Positions 11,021 through 21,961 of a stretch of 64,000 bases of DNA are shown piece after piece. The DNA lies in assembly GCA_944474755.1 (NCBI GenBank), contig OX104117.1:56676964-56740963 (forward strand), read 5' to 3'. The stretch is from Limnoperna fortunei. Taxonomy: Eukaryota > Mollusca > Bivalvia > Mytilida > Modiolidae. The notes beneath the pieces were generated by a model that searched no databases, was not told where the DNA came from, and saw only the letters and a program-made list of their open reading frames with translations. Made by a program: the position numbers and the translations under genes. Positions within the stretch are counted from its first letter, which is position 1; the number at the start of each line of letters is the position of its first letter.

Positions 11021-11982
11021 TAGACAAGTCCATATAGGAAAGAAAAGCTGGATAAAAAAAAGAATAGACATTTTTTTAATGATATCCAGTCCATCTTTTG
11101 AACTATGCCCCTGTTTGTTTACATACCACAATCGTCCTTGACTTTTGCAACGAAAATTTAGTATTTTACATTTAAGGGAGCTTGCTTTGTCTGCTTTTGT
11201 TTTCATTGTTTATTGTTGTATTATCGCTATTTAGCAGTATTTACTTTGATCTTTATGTGCGGTATTATCCAATTTCACTCTGATAGCGTAAGATTGGCCC
11301 ATCTCACCTTGCTTTGAAGACATCGGTAACACAGTGAAGTCCCAATGTTACCAGAACAGCGATAAACAGATTACTTACATTTTTTTGAAACTCGTTGCAT
11401 TGGATATATTTTAAATTGTTCATACACAACAGAAAACATTGAAATAAGCACTGATGTTCCAGCATTTATCGATGTGTAAAAGCGGACCATTTACTAACAA
11501 ACTAAAAAAAATTCGGCAGTAAATGGTCCGATTCTAAAGATTGAAAAATTCTGGAAATATAGTGTTTCATTCTTATAATTCCGATCAGATCCAAGTTATA
11601 ATTCACTCGTTCGTTGCTTCGATACAATTGCTTTTTACACTTTTTGGCCATTTTAAAGTAGTTTACGTGGATCAGGCACGCGTTTTACAAAACATAGTAC
11701 GACATACGACATATATAGGTAAATTGTTTAATATTTATGCAGCATTTCTGACTGGTCGTAAATACAATATTAAACCGTATATTTTTTATATATTTATGCA
11801 GCATTTATGACTGGTCGCAAGTCGCACGACCTTCTGTGAAAGGGGTGTGGTGTTTTAGTAGAGTACTTCAAATAAACCGCCTTTCCTTGGCACTGACTGG
11901 TAAAACTGATTACTTATTCTAATTAAACCCCCCAAAAGAAACCACCTTCTATGCATTATGTTATTAATTTTCATTTAATCTT
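11021..11982. other. Intergenic; likely left edge of duplication unit B near 11665
   Basis: A 13-bp inverted repeat CGGACCATTTACT (11483-11495 and 11518-11530) is present. From about 11665 the sequence resembles the starts of units C and D (GCGTTTTACAAAACAT, then a TTATGCAGCATTT-like phrase). A direct repeat TTTATGCAGCATTT occurs near 11734 and 11791. No gene seen. Confidence 0.45.
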
Positions 11983-12322
11983 TTTTATACCACTGGTGTG
12001 GCAACATTATGGTTGTAAGTTCGAGCCCGAATTTTAGCAAAGGTGTGTTTCTTTACAACTTTAATTAACAAAAATTGCCAATTTTCTTGGCGAAGGTCGA
12101 GTATTTTCCACGGGTACAATGAGGCTGCGCGTTTGAGTCTCACTGCGGGCATGTTGTACTGGATTCCGATCTTAACTTAAAAGTGTTGCCAGTTTTCCTT
12201 CTGAAGGTAAGTGTTTTCACAGGGTACCCTTGCTTCCTCAATCAATAAAGACTGGACGCAATGATATAGCTAAAAAAGGCGGAAAGTCGTTAAACTCAAT
12301 TTAAACAATCAAACAGACACCT
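11983..12322 (+). repeat. tRNA-derived SINE remnant, apparently dimeric
   Basis: Two B-box-like phrases (AAGTTCGAGCCC near 12020 and GTTTGAGTCTCACTG near 12132) are each followed by the family body (TTGCCAATTTTC, AAGGTCGAG..., GGGTACC). The unit ends with GACTGGACGCAATGATATAGC and GTTAAAC. Homologous SINEs lie at the same place upstream of copies C and D, so it was present before the duplication. Confidence 0.65.
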
Positions 12323-12349
12323 AATAAACACGAAAGTTTATTTATCATC

Positions 12350-12478
12350 GCCTTTATGATAGCGACGTCATAAGTAACACTATGTTCTCATAGTAACGTT
12401 TATTCTGCATCGTCCAAAGACGTGCAGCAAATACACACAGTAAAATCTGCAACAAGTTCTCATCGAATACAATAAAAG
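12350..12478 (+). promoter_or_regulatory. Conserved promoter of gene B with altered CRE
   Basis: Homologous to the blocks before A, C and D. The CRE reads CGACGTCA (12363-12370), one base from TGACGTCA, and lies 116 bp before the ATG. It is followed by TAAGTAACACTATGTTCTC and CATAGTAACGTTTATTCTGC. Confidence 0.55.
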
Positions 12479-13332
12479 ATGGCAAAGTCATCTAACAACG
12501 GCTGCTGTGCGGTCTTCCGAATAGTAAGTATAATTCATTTGAAGCAGAAGACAGACTAAATGTGCTCTTGTTTGGTTTTCGAAATTTAACTTTCAACGGC
12601 AAATTTATTAAAATACTATTTAGTGCCGCTGTACACATTTGAATGATTCCTGTTGTTTTAAACATTTTTCCCAGATTTATTTCAATAAATCATCTGACTT
12701 ACCGATAATAAGACTAATAGAATTGTGAGCGGTATTTATTGGGTTGTGTGTGTTACACACAAAATAAAGAAACGAGAAAAACTTGGGATGTATATATATG
12801 TAATTTATTTATTCACAGATCGGAGGTTTCTGTAGAAGAATTCTCTCTAAAATGAAAAGCAATAAAGTTTGTCCTCAAAATTATGGAGTTGGTAGTTTTC
12901 CACCGGAACAAACTCAGTCGGCAGAGGCAAAAGATGAACTTTGCACCGACGTTCAAGAAAAGCTTGGACTTGATGGTATAATGAAAACTATTTGTTATTT
13001 TTAATTTCTTAGCATGCATATATTTGGGAATAAATAAAGGTCAGCATGATGTTTCCGAGATTGTAAACAGGACATTCATTAGTTGATAGCCGCCATTTTT
13101 ACTAAAAAGAAATTTCTGTTGCATTTTATGATATTCATACTTTCGAAATAACAGACTTGTACTCCCAATACTCTTCTTTTGCCGCTAAATGTTTCACATT
13201 TATTTTTCTTTTTCAGAATTTATCGAAGACTTTGTTATCATTGAGCTGGAGCGTATCAGATCGATGTTTGTAGTGAACGGGAACGGCAGAAATGACCAAA
13301 CATCTGCTGCCAACATAGAAGAACACGATTGA
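12479..13332 (+). CDS. Unrecognised small basic protein, family member B (three exons)
   Basis: Exons 12479-12523, 12819-12975 and 13217-13332 join in phase (0 then 1) to 105 residues. Exon 1 encodes MAKSSNNGCCAVFRI and stops at GTAAGT. Exon 2 carries the basic CRRILSKMKSNK block, SFPPEQTQ and AKDELCTDVQ. Exon 3 carries the FVIIELERIRSMFVV block. Relative to A and D, seven codons after the TQ dipeptide are deleted in frame. The donor used by A and D has mutated here (T/GTTATT) and using it would create a TAA at the junction. A GTATAA donor 18 nt upstream keeps the frame, so I chose that. The gene sits ~3 kb from, and divergent to, member A. No function is assigned. Confidence 0.65.
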
Positions 13333-13389
13333 ACGGACTTAAGAATGACGGAAACTTATATCGTTCACATAAATAATTGTTTCTAATGA

Positions 13390-14645
13390 AGTTTTTCTAA
13401 CGACGTCAATTTTGTCCCTCCCGTAACAATACGCATAGCCTCTACCTGGACACATTTACTTGTAAACTAAGTATTGTGTATGGTTATGCTATATGGCGTC
13501 ACCATATTCCAGAATTGATCTAATATAAGAAAAGTACATTCTCTTCAGGACATACCTGTCAACAAAAAAAACGAAGGAAATTTACTCTGTTACAGGATTT
13601 TTAAACATGCAATTAATGTGTTCATGCCAAGAACCATTACTTGAAAAATAAATGCCCAAGTGTTTATGTGAAGCAACTTCTTGAATATTGAGTCCGTCCA
13701 TATGAATAGGTGGATAAAATGGCTCGAAAATTTTCGAGATATAGTTTTCATTTTAGTTTTATGTGAGTTAAATTGAACTAACAACTTTTTTACCAGATAT
13801 GAATTTGGCTATGCCAGCAGCCACTTCGGGACTATCTGCTATTATATAAATGCTAGTGTCGTCTGCAAAATGTTTAACACAAGCATTGATATCTTCTACA
13901 ATATCGTTAAGTAATAATAGAAGCAAAAAAGGCCCTAAAATGGAACCATTAGGAATATATGTCCACTCAGAACTATCATCGCTAAGAACCACTCTTTGTT
14001 CCCTCCCTGAAAGATAATTTTTAAACCAGAGTAACAGAGACCAATTAATATGGTAATTCTGACGTTTAAATAACAGCCTTTGGTGCCATACCAAGTCAAA
14101 TGCATTGATTATCTCACGAAATACGACCCTTATTTCTTTTCCATTACCTAAGGCTTTCCAAATATTGTTGAACATGCATGTGAACTGGTTTGTGGCAGAA
14201 TCGCCTCTAGTCCCGACTGACTGGGTGTAATAATACTGTTCAGCAGTAAAAAAATGTTAACATTTTTAGACACATCTCTCCATACATTTGGATATAACAC
14301 CAAGTAAGGTCTATAATTGTCTACTTCACTCGGTTAACCATTTTTGAAAATCGGTGTTACATTTGCCCTCTTCCATTCGTTTGGGAAGTTAGACACAAGA
14401 TAACGACATGTGGTGTAGTGTACACAAAAGGTCATTTAAAAAAGACGAAGCCTCCTTTAGTAATCGAGGATTGAATAAGATAAGGAGGTTTTGTTAATAT
14501 TAAAAATAGAAAGTACATCTTCGACTTCACTTTCATCTAAAACACTATTTTCTAATTTAGATTCTTGATGACTTGATCTGTCTGGAAGTGTAGCTTGTGT
14601 TTCATCTACATTTATTTTTGTCTGCAAAGCAAAGTGATCGTTAAG
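13390..14645 (-). mobile_element. Decayed non-LTR retrotransposon fragment (minus strand)
   Basis: Read on the minus strand, successive frames encode reverse transcriptase pieces: AFDLVWHQRLLFKRQ, WFKNYLSGREQRVVL, GSILGP and the catalytic FADDTS (near 13865), then a HKHLGIYFS-like piece downstream (13600-13790). Frameshifts and stops separate them. A homologous fragment at 30985-32195 lies in the same position relative to copy C, so this is part of the duplication unit. Confidence 0.75.
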
Positions 14646-14677
14646 ACTGTTTGCCCTGTCAGTGTAATTATAGATTA

Positions 14678-14846
14678 AGAGGTTCTTTCATATGTTTTTG
14701 GGAAAGACCGGTTGATCTTTTACGAGTGATAGAAATTGTATGTCTTTCCGCGAGTGGAGCGCAGCGGAACGAGCCAAAAGACAAAAAATTTCTATCACGA
14801 GTGAAAGATAACACCGGGCTTTCACAAAAACATATGAAAGTACCTA
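14678..14846. mobile_element. Foldback MITE, ~55-bp arms
   Basis: The left arm (about 14678-14738) and right arm (about 14787-14846) are inverted copies running from CTTTCATATGTTTTTG through GAGTGATAGAAATT. The loop contains CGCGAGTGGAGCGCAGCGG. Non-coding. Confidence 0.75.
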
Positions 14847-14848
14847 TT

Positions 14849-15098
14849 TCTTCCGTAAACCAACAACTTTCACATCGCTATATCCTATAGACTCTCCATT
14901 TTTTTAGACTCCATTGTCTCTGACGTCCAATCATAACGCCAGGAACAAGAACGTCTAACAAGAACGTTGTTATGCTTCCATAACAACGTTCTTGTTTCTG
15001 GCGTTTTGATTGGACGACGCATCAAGTGCAGATGTGTGCGCGTGAGCTCATCTGTACTGGGTCATCTGTACCAGAAATCGGCCATTTACGGAAGAATA
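14849..15098. repeat. Nested palindrome cluster
   Basis: Three nested pairs of inverted arms share one centre. They are TTCTTCCGTAAA with its complement near 15085-15096, CGTCCAATCATAACGCCAG with CTGGCGTTTTGATTGGACG (about 14920-14941 and 14998-15017), and AACAAGAACGTTGTTATG with CATAACAACGTTCTTGTT (14958-14975 and 14979-14996). Probably a second foldback MITE next to the one at 14.7 kb. Confidence 0.7.
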
Positions 15099-15103
15099 AT
15101 CTA

Positions 15104-15344
15104 TCACCAACTAATAAGGGGGTATATCAGCATGTGCCGGTTTAATACCAGCCGTTTTATTGCAAATTTTCCACAAAGACTTAGATCGGCATTTCTCAGC
15201 TGAAAATTTGCTTACAAAAAACTGGTTATCGTTAAAATCGCAATGTGGTCACAATGTACAACATTATTTGCGGACTCGATCGAGTCATTAAACTTTATCC
15301 AAAAATCAAAAGGTCTGGTTAGGGGGATATAAAATATCACAAAT
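15104..15344. other. Unassigned spacer
   Basis: No recognisable feature between the palindromes and the next retroelement fragment. Confidence 0.4.
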
Positions 15345-16385
15345 TAAAACTTGTTTCTTATTAATACTTATTTCAAATTTCTACCAAAACTTTGAATGCA
15401 ACATAATACTGGAAAATAACATATCTGATCCATTTGAAGTAAAATGTGGTGTTAGACAAGAATGTATCCTATCTCAGATTCTATTCTTGATGGTAATTAA
15501 CTGGATACCAATCAACAGAACATCATCAACTAGAAATGGAGTACAGTGGACCATGTTTAAACAATCGGAAGATTTGGACTTTGCTGACGACCTGGCAGAA
15601 ATATCAACAACACAAAGACAATTACAAGAGAAAACAAATACTCTTAATTCATTTGCAAAAAGACCGGCCTAAACTACCGTTATTTTTGTTTTTGCTGTAT
15701 TGATATACAGCAAAAACAAAAATAACGGTAGTGAATGAAAACATGAGAGGACAAATAACTATTGACAACCAACCAGTGGAAAATGTCGATGAATTTACAT
15801 ACCTCGGAAGCGTCATCGGCAGTGACAATGGTACAAAAAAGACATTTAAGCCAGATTAGAAACAGCCCGTGCAGCCCATCTGGAAGTCACGAAACTTCAG
15901 TATCAACACCAAACTGAAACTAAAGTTATTTAACAGCAATGTCAAGTCAGTCCTCTTGTATGGTTCAGAATGCTGGAGAATAAGACAGAGTGACATACAG
16001 AAAGTAGAGGCATTCCACAAAAGCTGCCTGCGAAAGATCCATAGAATATTCTGGCCCAACAAGATAACAAACATCAATCTGTTGCGGAAAAGCAAATGTC
16101 ACACCATCGCTACGCAGATCAAACAGCGGCGCTTATGATGGCTAGGTCATGTGCTTAGAATGCCCAGCGAGAAGATTCCTAAGACAGCATAAAACTGGAC
16201 ACCTCCTGGAATAAGGAAACCAGGAAGACCACAGATGACCTGGAGGCGTACCATCCAATGGGAGCTTCAAGAACTTGCAGTCACCTGGGGGCAGGCTCAG
16301 CATCTGGCAAAAGACAGGGAAAAGGGAAGAAGATTGTTGGTGCCTTATGTCCCAGCGGGGATGAAGAGGATAAGTAAGTAAGGAC
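15345..16385 (+). mobile_element. Decayed non-LTR retrotransposon 3' fragment
   Basis: Coding pieces in changing frames give KCGVRQECILSQILFLMVI, the catalytic DFADD (near 15578), DEFTYLGSVI (near 15792), SVLLYGSECWR (near 15955) and the GHVLRM...WTPPG...KPGRP end typical of this type of endonuclease-reverse transcriptase element. It finishes with a short TAAG-type tail near 16370-16382. It is 5' truncated, frameshifted, and interrupted by the 28-bp palindrome at 15673-15732. Confidence 0.8.
15673..15732. repeat. Perfect 28-bp inverted repeat with 4-bp loop
   Basis: Arms 15673-15700 and 15705-15732 are exact reverse complements around TGAT. The right arm encodes the native reverse transcriptase text (TAKTKITVV), so the left arm is the copied, overwriting one. 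Confidence 0.9.
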
Positions 16386-17256
16386 TAATTTCAAGCCAAA
16401 TCACATCAACATCTAGCGACTCTTAGTCCAAACGTCTGATAGCTCGAATATTTTTTTCTAACAGATACAATAACCCCGCAATTCTGCTATCCCTCCTGAA
16501 AGGCTTGGATAATTTAAAAAACCTAACTCATTGTCTGCAATATAATTGGTTAACCAAATTTCAGCAAATGATAACATATCGAATTCGGTATACTCAGGCA
16601 GTTGTTAAATCTAGATTAGGGAACATACTTTCAATGTTCAAATGTAGAAAAGATACTGAGGTGGAAAATGATTCATATTCATATAGTCCTCGCGCGTTAG
16701 AATCGGACACCTGAGATTAAGGCGCCACATAACACAAGATTATGTTAACAGTATGTCGCATGTAGATGGGCGTCTAGTTTTCGCCACCAGACTTGGCACG
16801 ACTTAGAGAACCAGATTACATAACGTTAACCCTTGTTGTATATGGAAAATAACAATACAAATATTTTATAAACATTTTGATTTATTGATTTAATAATACA
16901 GACTGTCTTTTGCCGGACCTTAACTCCGTGGGTGGTCGATACTGTCCTTATCTAACAGATTAGTCCGACAAATGACGAGAATTTAACAACGATCCGCTTT
17001 TTATCTCATAATGCAAAGCGGATATCAGTATACTTTACATATATCAAATTATTCCAACATCATACTTAGCCTTATTTACAGTTTATTTTCAAGCGAATAC
17101 TTTTAATAATTATTATCTTTAAAAAATTATAAATTCTTAAAACATTAACTGGTTAAACAACAACAAGTGTGGACACAGAAAAACGTCTCGCCTGTATTCC
17201 GCATCAGTAACGAAAATAAATTTCGTCATAAGCATTACGTAAATAGCATTTAATAT
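16386..17256. other. Intergenic with one dispersed repeat motif
   Basis: A block beginning CCTCGCGCGTTAGAATCGG near 16688 and continuing to GGCGCCACA recurs at 18598-18642 in the same orientation. A short hairpin ATCCGCTTT...AAGCGGAT lies at about 16992-17022. No gene recognised. Confidence 0.5.
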
Positions 17257-18112
17257 CAGCAGCGGCCTGTATACAAAATATTGTCACCATACCCTGCATA
17301 GTTACAGGGGAACAGCCGTAACCCAAAAACTTTAACGTAGTCGCTGGACCGTGAAATTGAGGTCAAGGTCAATTGACACCTACCAGACAGTCATGTACTA
17401 GTCATCAGCAACCTATACACCAAATATTGTCATCCTACCATGTGTAGTTACAGAGGAACTGTCGTAACCCAAAAACTTTAACGTAGTTGCTGGACCGTGA
17501 AATTGAGGTCAAGGTCAGGTGACACCTACCAGACAGTCATGTACTAGTCATCAGCAACCTATACACCAAATATTGTCATCCTACCATGCGTAGTTACAGA
17601 GGAACTGTCGTAACTTAAAACTTTAACGTAGTCGCTGGACCGTGAAATTGAGGTCAAGGTCAGGTGACACCTACCAGACAGTCATGTACTAGTCATCAGC
17701 AACCTATACACCAAAATATTGTCATCCTACCATGCGTAGTTACAGAGGAACTGTTGTAACCCAAAAACTTTAACGTAGTCGCTGGACCGTGAAATTGAGG
17801 TCAAGGTCAGGTGACACCTACCAGACAGTCATGTACTAGTCTTCAGCAACCTATACACCAAATATTGTCATCCTACCATGCGTAGTTACAGAGGAACTGT
17901 CGTAACCCAAAAACTTTAACGTAGTCGCTGGACCGTGAAATTGAGGTCAAGGTCAGGTGACACCTACCAAACAGTCATGTACTAGTCATCAGCAACCTAT
18001 ACACCAAATATTGTCATCCTACCATGCGTAGTTACAGAGGAACTGTCGTAACCCTAAAACTTTAACGTAGTCGCTGGACCGTGAAATTGAGGTCAAGGTC
18101 AGGTGACAGGTG
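17257..18112. repeat. Tandem array, six copies of a ~146-bp unit
   Basis: Units begin with CAGCAACCTATACACC or a variant at 17257, 17406, 17552, 17697, 17844 and 17990 (spacing 145-149 bp). The last five are nearly identical; the first is diverged. Every unit holds GAGGTCAAGGTCA, a tandem pair of nuclear-receptor half-sites that includes the extended TCAAGGTCA form. Confidence 0.95.
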
Positions 18113-18270
18113 ACTGACTGGCAAGTACTCATCATAAGCTACCTCTGGACCAAATTTGATGGACCTAGGGCTTGGGCTTACAAAGATATGAAGCAAGATG
18201 TCAAGTGTTTACGCCGCCGCCGCCGCCGGATTCCCATACATATGTCTCGCCTCCAGCGACTTTCGTCGCA
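18113..18270. repeat. Downstream flank of the 146-bp repeat family
   Basis: The phrase ACTCATCATAAGCT...GGACCAAATTTGAT continues into a GCC microsatellite and ATGTCTCGCCTCCAGCGAC. The same context is found after the monomer at 21716-21905, so this is the repeat family's native 3' part. Confidence 0.65.
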
Positions 18271-18596
18271 GGCGAGACAAAAACCGGTGTTTCATCATCA
18301 AACACCAAAACCGGTGCAACACCGACTATATATCAAATCCGGTGTTACACCTTCAAGCAACAAAACCGGTGCAACGCCGAAAAAATAAAAAATCCGGTGT
18401 TACACATTCAAACACAAAAAACCGGTGTAACATCGACTAAGCACCAAATCTAGTGTTACACTTTCAAAACACCAAAACAAGTGCAACACCGACTAAACAC
18501 CAAATCCGGTGTTACACCTTCAAAACACCAAAACTGGTGTTAAACCTTCAAAACATCAAAACCAGTGCAACGCCGACTAAACATAAAATAACTCTG
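18271..18596. repeat. Satellite with CCGGTGTTACAC / CCGGTGCAAC repeats, ~60-70 bp unit
   Basis: At least five diverged units alternate AAAACCGGTGCAACACCGAC with AAATCCGGTGTTACACCTTC. Several overlapping open frames across it are products of the repeat. Remnants of the same array continue at about 18665-18711 and 24636-24700, on either side of the 5.9-kb insertion. Confidence 0.85.
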
Positions 18597-19126
18597 CCCC
18601 TCGCGCGTTAGTGTCGGACACCTTTGATTACGGCGCCACACTTAACTAAAACAGATTAAAAGACTAAACACCAAATTGTATGTTACACCTTCAAACGCTT
18701 AAACCGGTGCACAATCTAATTAAAATTAAATCTTTCACTTGCTCCCCCCTTTTTGCTATGGTCGCTGCGTGTAGATCTAACAACATCCCATTACAGGTCA
18801 CGTCAGGGGTCATATGCATTGATTTTCTGTTAGCCAATCAGAATCGTGCCTAGAAAATCTTAGGGTATACATTCGGAACATCGGCAAATCGGCTTTTTCC
18901 ATTCCACGCCAAAGTGTACCAAATGTAATACAATACGTCAACAAGATTGTTACCGAGATGTAAACACACCAAATTGAAGAAAATTTTCTTACAAATATGG
19001 AATCCACTGAATAAACAACGTCACGAAAGTTATACATACGATCCTAAAATCACAATGTGTTTTTTATTTGTGGAGTTTCATTCGTGCAAATCGAAGCTAC
19101 ACCAGCCGTACCAGGACCAGGTGGAA

Positions 19127-19357
19127 GTGAAATCGAACGGAACTCGGAAGCATTTTTACACACTGGAATCGGGCTGAAATGCTTTGTATTATTAAAAATG
19201 AAGGTAGATGTCCCCCAGTTACAAAACTAACTGACAGCCTCCCATTTAAATTTAAACTGTCATCGACGAAGATATTGACGGAAAAACGGCTTTTGGATCA
19301 TGCGGTTTATATCGGCCTTGATTATAGTTTATACTTGGATAAATACGTATTATTTTA
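19127..19357 (+). other. Coding-like stretch near the left end of the 5.9-kb element
   Basis: A stop-free frame of about 75 codons reads with protein-like composition, including LTEKRLLDHAVYIGLDYSLY. No acceptor, donor or family motif could be fixed. It may be an exon of the element's own gene. Confidence 0.25.
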
Positions 19358-19844
19358 AACAGGAACAGCAAATATCACGCACAGACATGAATATTTCTTT
19401 AAAAAATATGAAGGACATGGCTAAAAAGTGAAAAGGATTTAGTGACAAGAAAACCAAGTTGGTCATTAAAATGCGATGATTGCTTGAGACAAATCTGTTT
19501 GACAGTGCCTTTATATGACTTGTTACTTTATATAATGTTACACCATCATAAACCAAAAGACCCATTCATTGCCTTAGAGATCACTCTAGACATTATGCAT
19601 TTGTTTATTGTTTATTTACAATTATGACAGAATAAACACCTTACCTAAACTTTGTGTTCATATTTGAAATTGCTTCAGTTACTGAAATTTCTTCCATTGA
19701 ACCATGTAGCTTACACACTTCCTATAGTAAAACTTTCGGCATATCCTTTTTAATTTCCCATTTGACAAAATTAGTGTTTGAGATGTGATTTGATTTCAAA
19801 TTCATGGTAGGGTATGTTGTCCAATTTGAATTTTTTTTCATGCT

Positions 19845-19990
19845 ACTTTCATCAAATTCATGACCATTCAGTTATTAGGAGGAACCTGAGTACCTAGAGA
19901 AAACCCCAAACCTTCTGCTGCCTTGTGAATTAAGGTTGTCGTCAACCACGTAATCAATAGTAGATGTACATTCAAGAGTCAACCCCTGTT
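19845..19990 (-). repeat. SINE remnant
   Basis: Minus-strand copy of the tRNA-derived family. Recognisable are GGAGGAA, GAGAAAACCCC and a B-box-side phrase, as in the full copy at 60.1-60.4 kb. Both ends are worn. Confidence 0.55.
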
Positions 19991-20103
19991 TTACTTTGCT
20001 AAAAAGTAAAAAGGAGGAAACATTTAATTTTAATTTGATGGAGTCAAGTTTTCATATTTCTTGTTAACATATGTACACAAAATGAATTATAGGCCAAAAA
20101 GTA

Positions 20104-20869
20104 TGGAACGCCAAATTAACATATATTCAATTAATTGAACCTATCTTCAAATAATTGAAGATATCTTCAATCATTTGAAGATATCTTCAAATAAATTGAA
20201 GATATCTTCAATTCAATTGTACCTATCTTCAAATAATTAAAGATATCTTCATATCAATTGAACCTATCTTCAAATGAATTATACCTAGGTGCAATTTAAT
20301 TGATTCATTTGAAGATATCTTCAATTCATTTGAAGATATCTTCAATTCATTTGAAGATATCTTCAATTCAATTACACCTATCTTCAATTGAATTGAAGAT
20401 ATCTTTAATTCACTTGAAGATAGGTCTAATTCCAACATCTCCATAATTCCTTTGGAGATATCTCCAATTCATTTGAAGATATCTTCAATTCATTTGAAGA
20501 TATCTTCAATTCAATTACACCTATCTTCAATTGAATTACACCTATCTTCAATTGAATTATATTATAATACAAATTTGATTAAGTGCAATTGAAGATAGGT
20601 TTAATTCAATTGAAGATAGGTTCAATTCGATTGAAGATAGGTTCAATTCAATTGAAGATATCTATAATTGAATTGAAGATAGGTACAATTGAATTGAAGA
20701 TATCTTTAATTGTGCTGAATTGTACCTAGGTACAATTGAATTGAAGATAGGTATAATTGAATTGAAGACATCTATAATTGAATTGAAGATAGGTATAATT
20801 CAATTGAAGATATCTTCAATATTTGAAGATAGGTACAATTAATTGAATATATGTTAATTTGGCGTTCCA
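20104..20869. mobile_element. TA-flanked MITE filled with GAAGATATCTTC palindromes
   Basis: The terminal repeats start TGGAACGCCAAATTAACATA at 20104 and end with the reverse complement at 20869, each bordered by TA, as in Tc1/mariner-type MITEs. Between them lies an array of roughly 15-20-bp units built from TTCAATTGAA and GAAGATATCTTC or GAAGATAGGT. The left half mostly reads TCTTCAAATGAATTGAAG and the right half mostly ATTGAAGATAGG, so the whole is close to one large palindrome. The minus-strand frame across 20229-20444 only translates this repeat. Confidence 0.85.
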
Positions 20870-20871
20870 TA

Positions 20872-21572
20872 AAAAAGACCACTCCAGAATGACTACCTTA
20901 AGCAGGCACAGGTGGAAGGATTCTTAATTCTCCTTTAATGTAAACTAAAGTTGTAATATTCACGTGCAACACATGTACAACATGTACATTACTAAAATGT
21001 TAAATATGGCAAATGAATGTTAAATATATGCCTATACTAGTTTAGTTTCCACAATGGAGGTCAAATGCCCCAGTCTCTGGCTTCAGTGCATCAAGTATTC
21101 GTCTACATTAATTTATTTGCAGTACACGAGTAAAATGTGTTTTGTTCCCATTGGGGACCTACAGATTTTTGGCTCGTTTTTTCGTCCACCCAACCTCAGG
21201 TTTACCTTTGCATTGAAGCATTGTTTAGGAAGATGACATCACATCTTTATGATACTTGGCACACAGTTACAACATAATGATATCGCTTCACTGGCCAATT
21301 TTTGTAGTGTTGTGCCAAATATTTCTAGCTTGAGTGAACTTAGAGAAGAAAAAGGGGTGTGTTTACCAATATGTGTTAAGCCAGACTTAAATGTCATCAA
21401 GACACATTTTCTCATTTTCAAATTGTATTCAGGTGTATGCAATTAAAGCCTGACTTGACAGAAGTAATAACTTTAAATTGGTAATGTAGTATACACAAGT
21501 GCAATTCCGCCTACTGTTCTGGAGTATCTTTGTTATGTGCATTTCTTATTTTTGGTCTTCTCTTGATTACAG
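20872..21572. other. Internal sequence of the 5.9-kb element
   Basis: Two short plus-strand frames (21054-21236 and 21249-21446) lack recognisable motifs. I cannot support a gene. Confidence 0.35.
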
Positions 21573-21960
21573 AGCCCTTTGTGGCTGAGTGATTAACAGT
21601 CATTTTACTATTGATCAAGTGCCTGTCAACACTGAGGTTCTGGGTTTGAGTTTCACTGCGGGAGGGTGTGCTCAACTCCAATCTTAACTGACAAGGATTT
21701 ATAGTTTTCCTGCCTTTATACCAATTATTGTCATGGTTACTTAGGAACTGACCTAATCCAATAACTTTAATGTAGTACTCATCATGAGCTTACACTGGAC
21801 CAAATTTGATTTACCTAGGTCTTAAGCTTACAAGATATAAAACAAATATAGTGTTTATGTAGTCGCAAGATTCCTATGTTTCGACTCCAGTCCCCACAGG
21901 CAAGACAATAAAAACTGGAAACTGATATAATTGAAAATTTGTTGAAACTGACGTTATATC
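21573..21960 (+). repeat. SINE split by a monomer of the 17.3-kb repeat family
   Basis: The head is at 21573-21715 (TTTGTGGCTGAGTGATTAAC A-box side, GGTTCTGGGTTTGAG B-box side). Sequence homologous to the 17.3-18.3 kb repeat follows at 21716-21905 (TTATTGTCATGG, CCAATAACTTTAATGTAG, ACTCATCATGAGC). The SINE tail resumes at about 21905-21960 (ATAAAAACTGG, GAAAATTTGTTGAAA). The repeat is a single copy here without the amplified 146-bp segment. Confidence 0.6.
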
Positions 21961-21961
21961 C

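Noticed and set aside
17257..18112. CRISPR-like regular array
   Set aside because: The units are contiguous 146-bp repeats with no unique spacers, in a eukaryotic context.
18110..18453. Three overlapping plus-strand frames
   Set aside because: They span the GCC microsatellite and CCGGTG satellite. Openness in all three frames is a product of the repeat.
20229..20444. Minus-strand frame with regular ELKISSN-type repeats
   Set aside because: It is the translation of the GAAGATATCTTC array inside the TA-flanked MITE. There is no coding signal outside the repeat.
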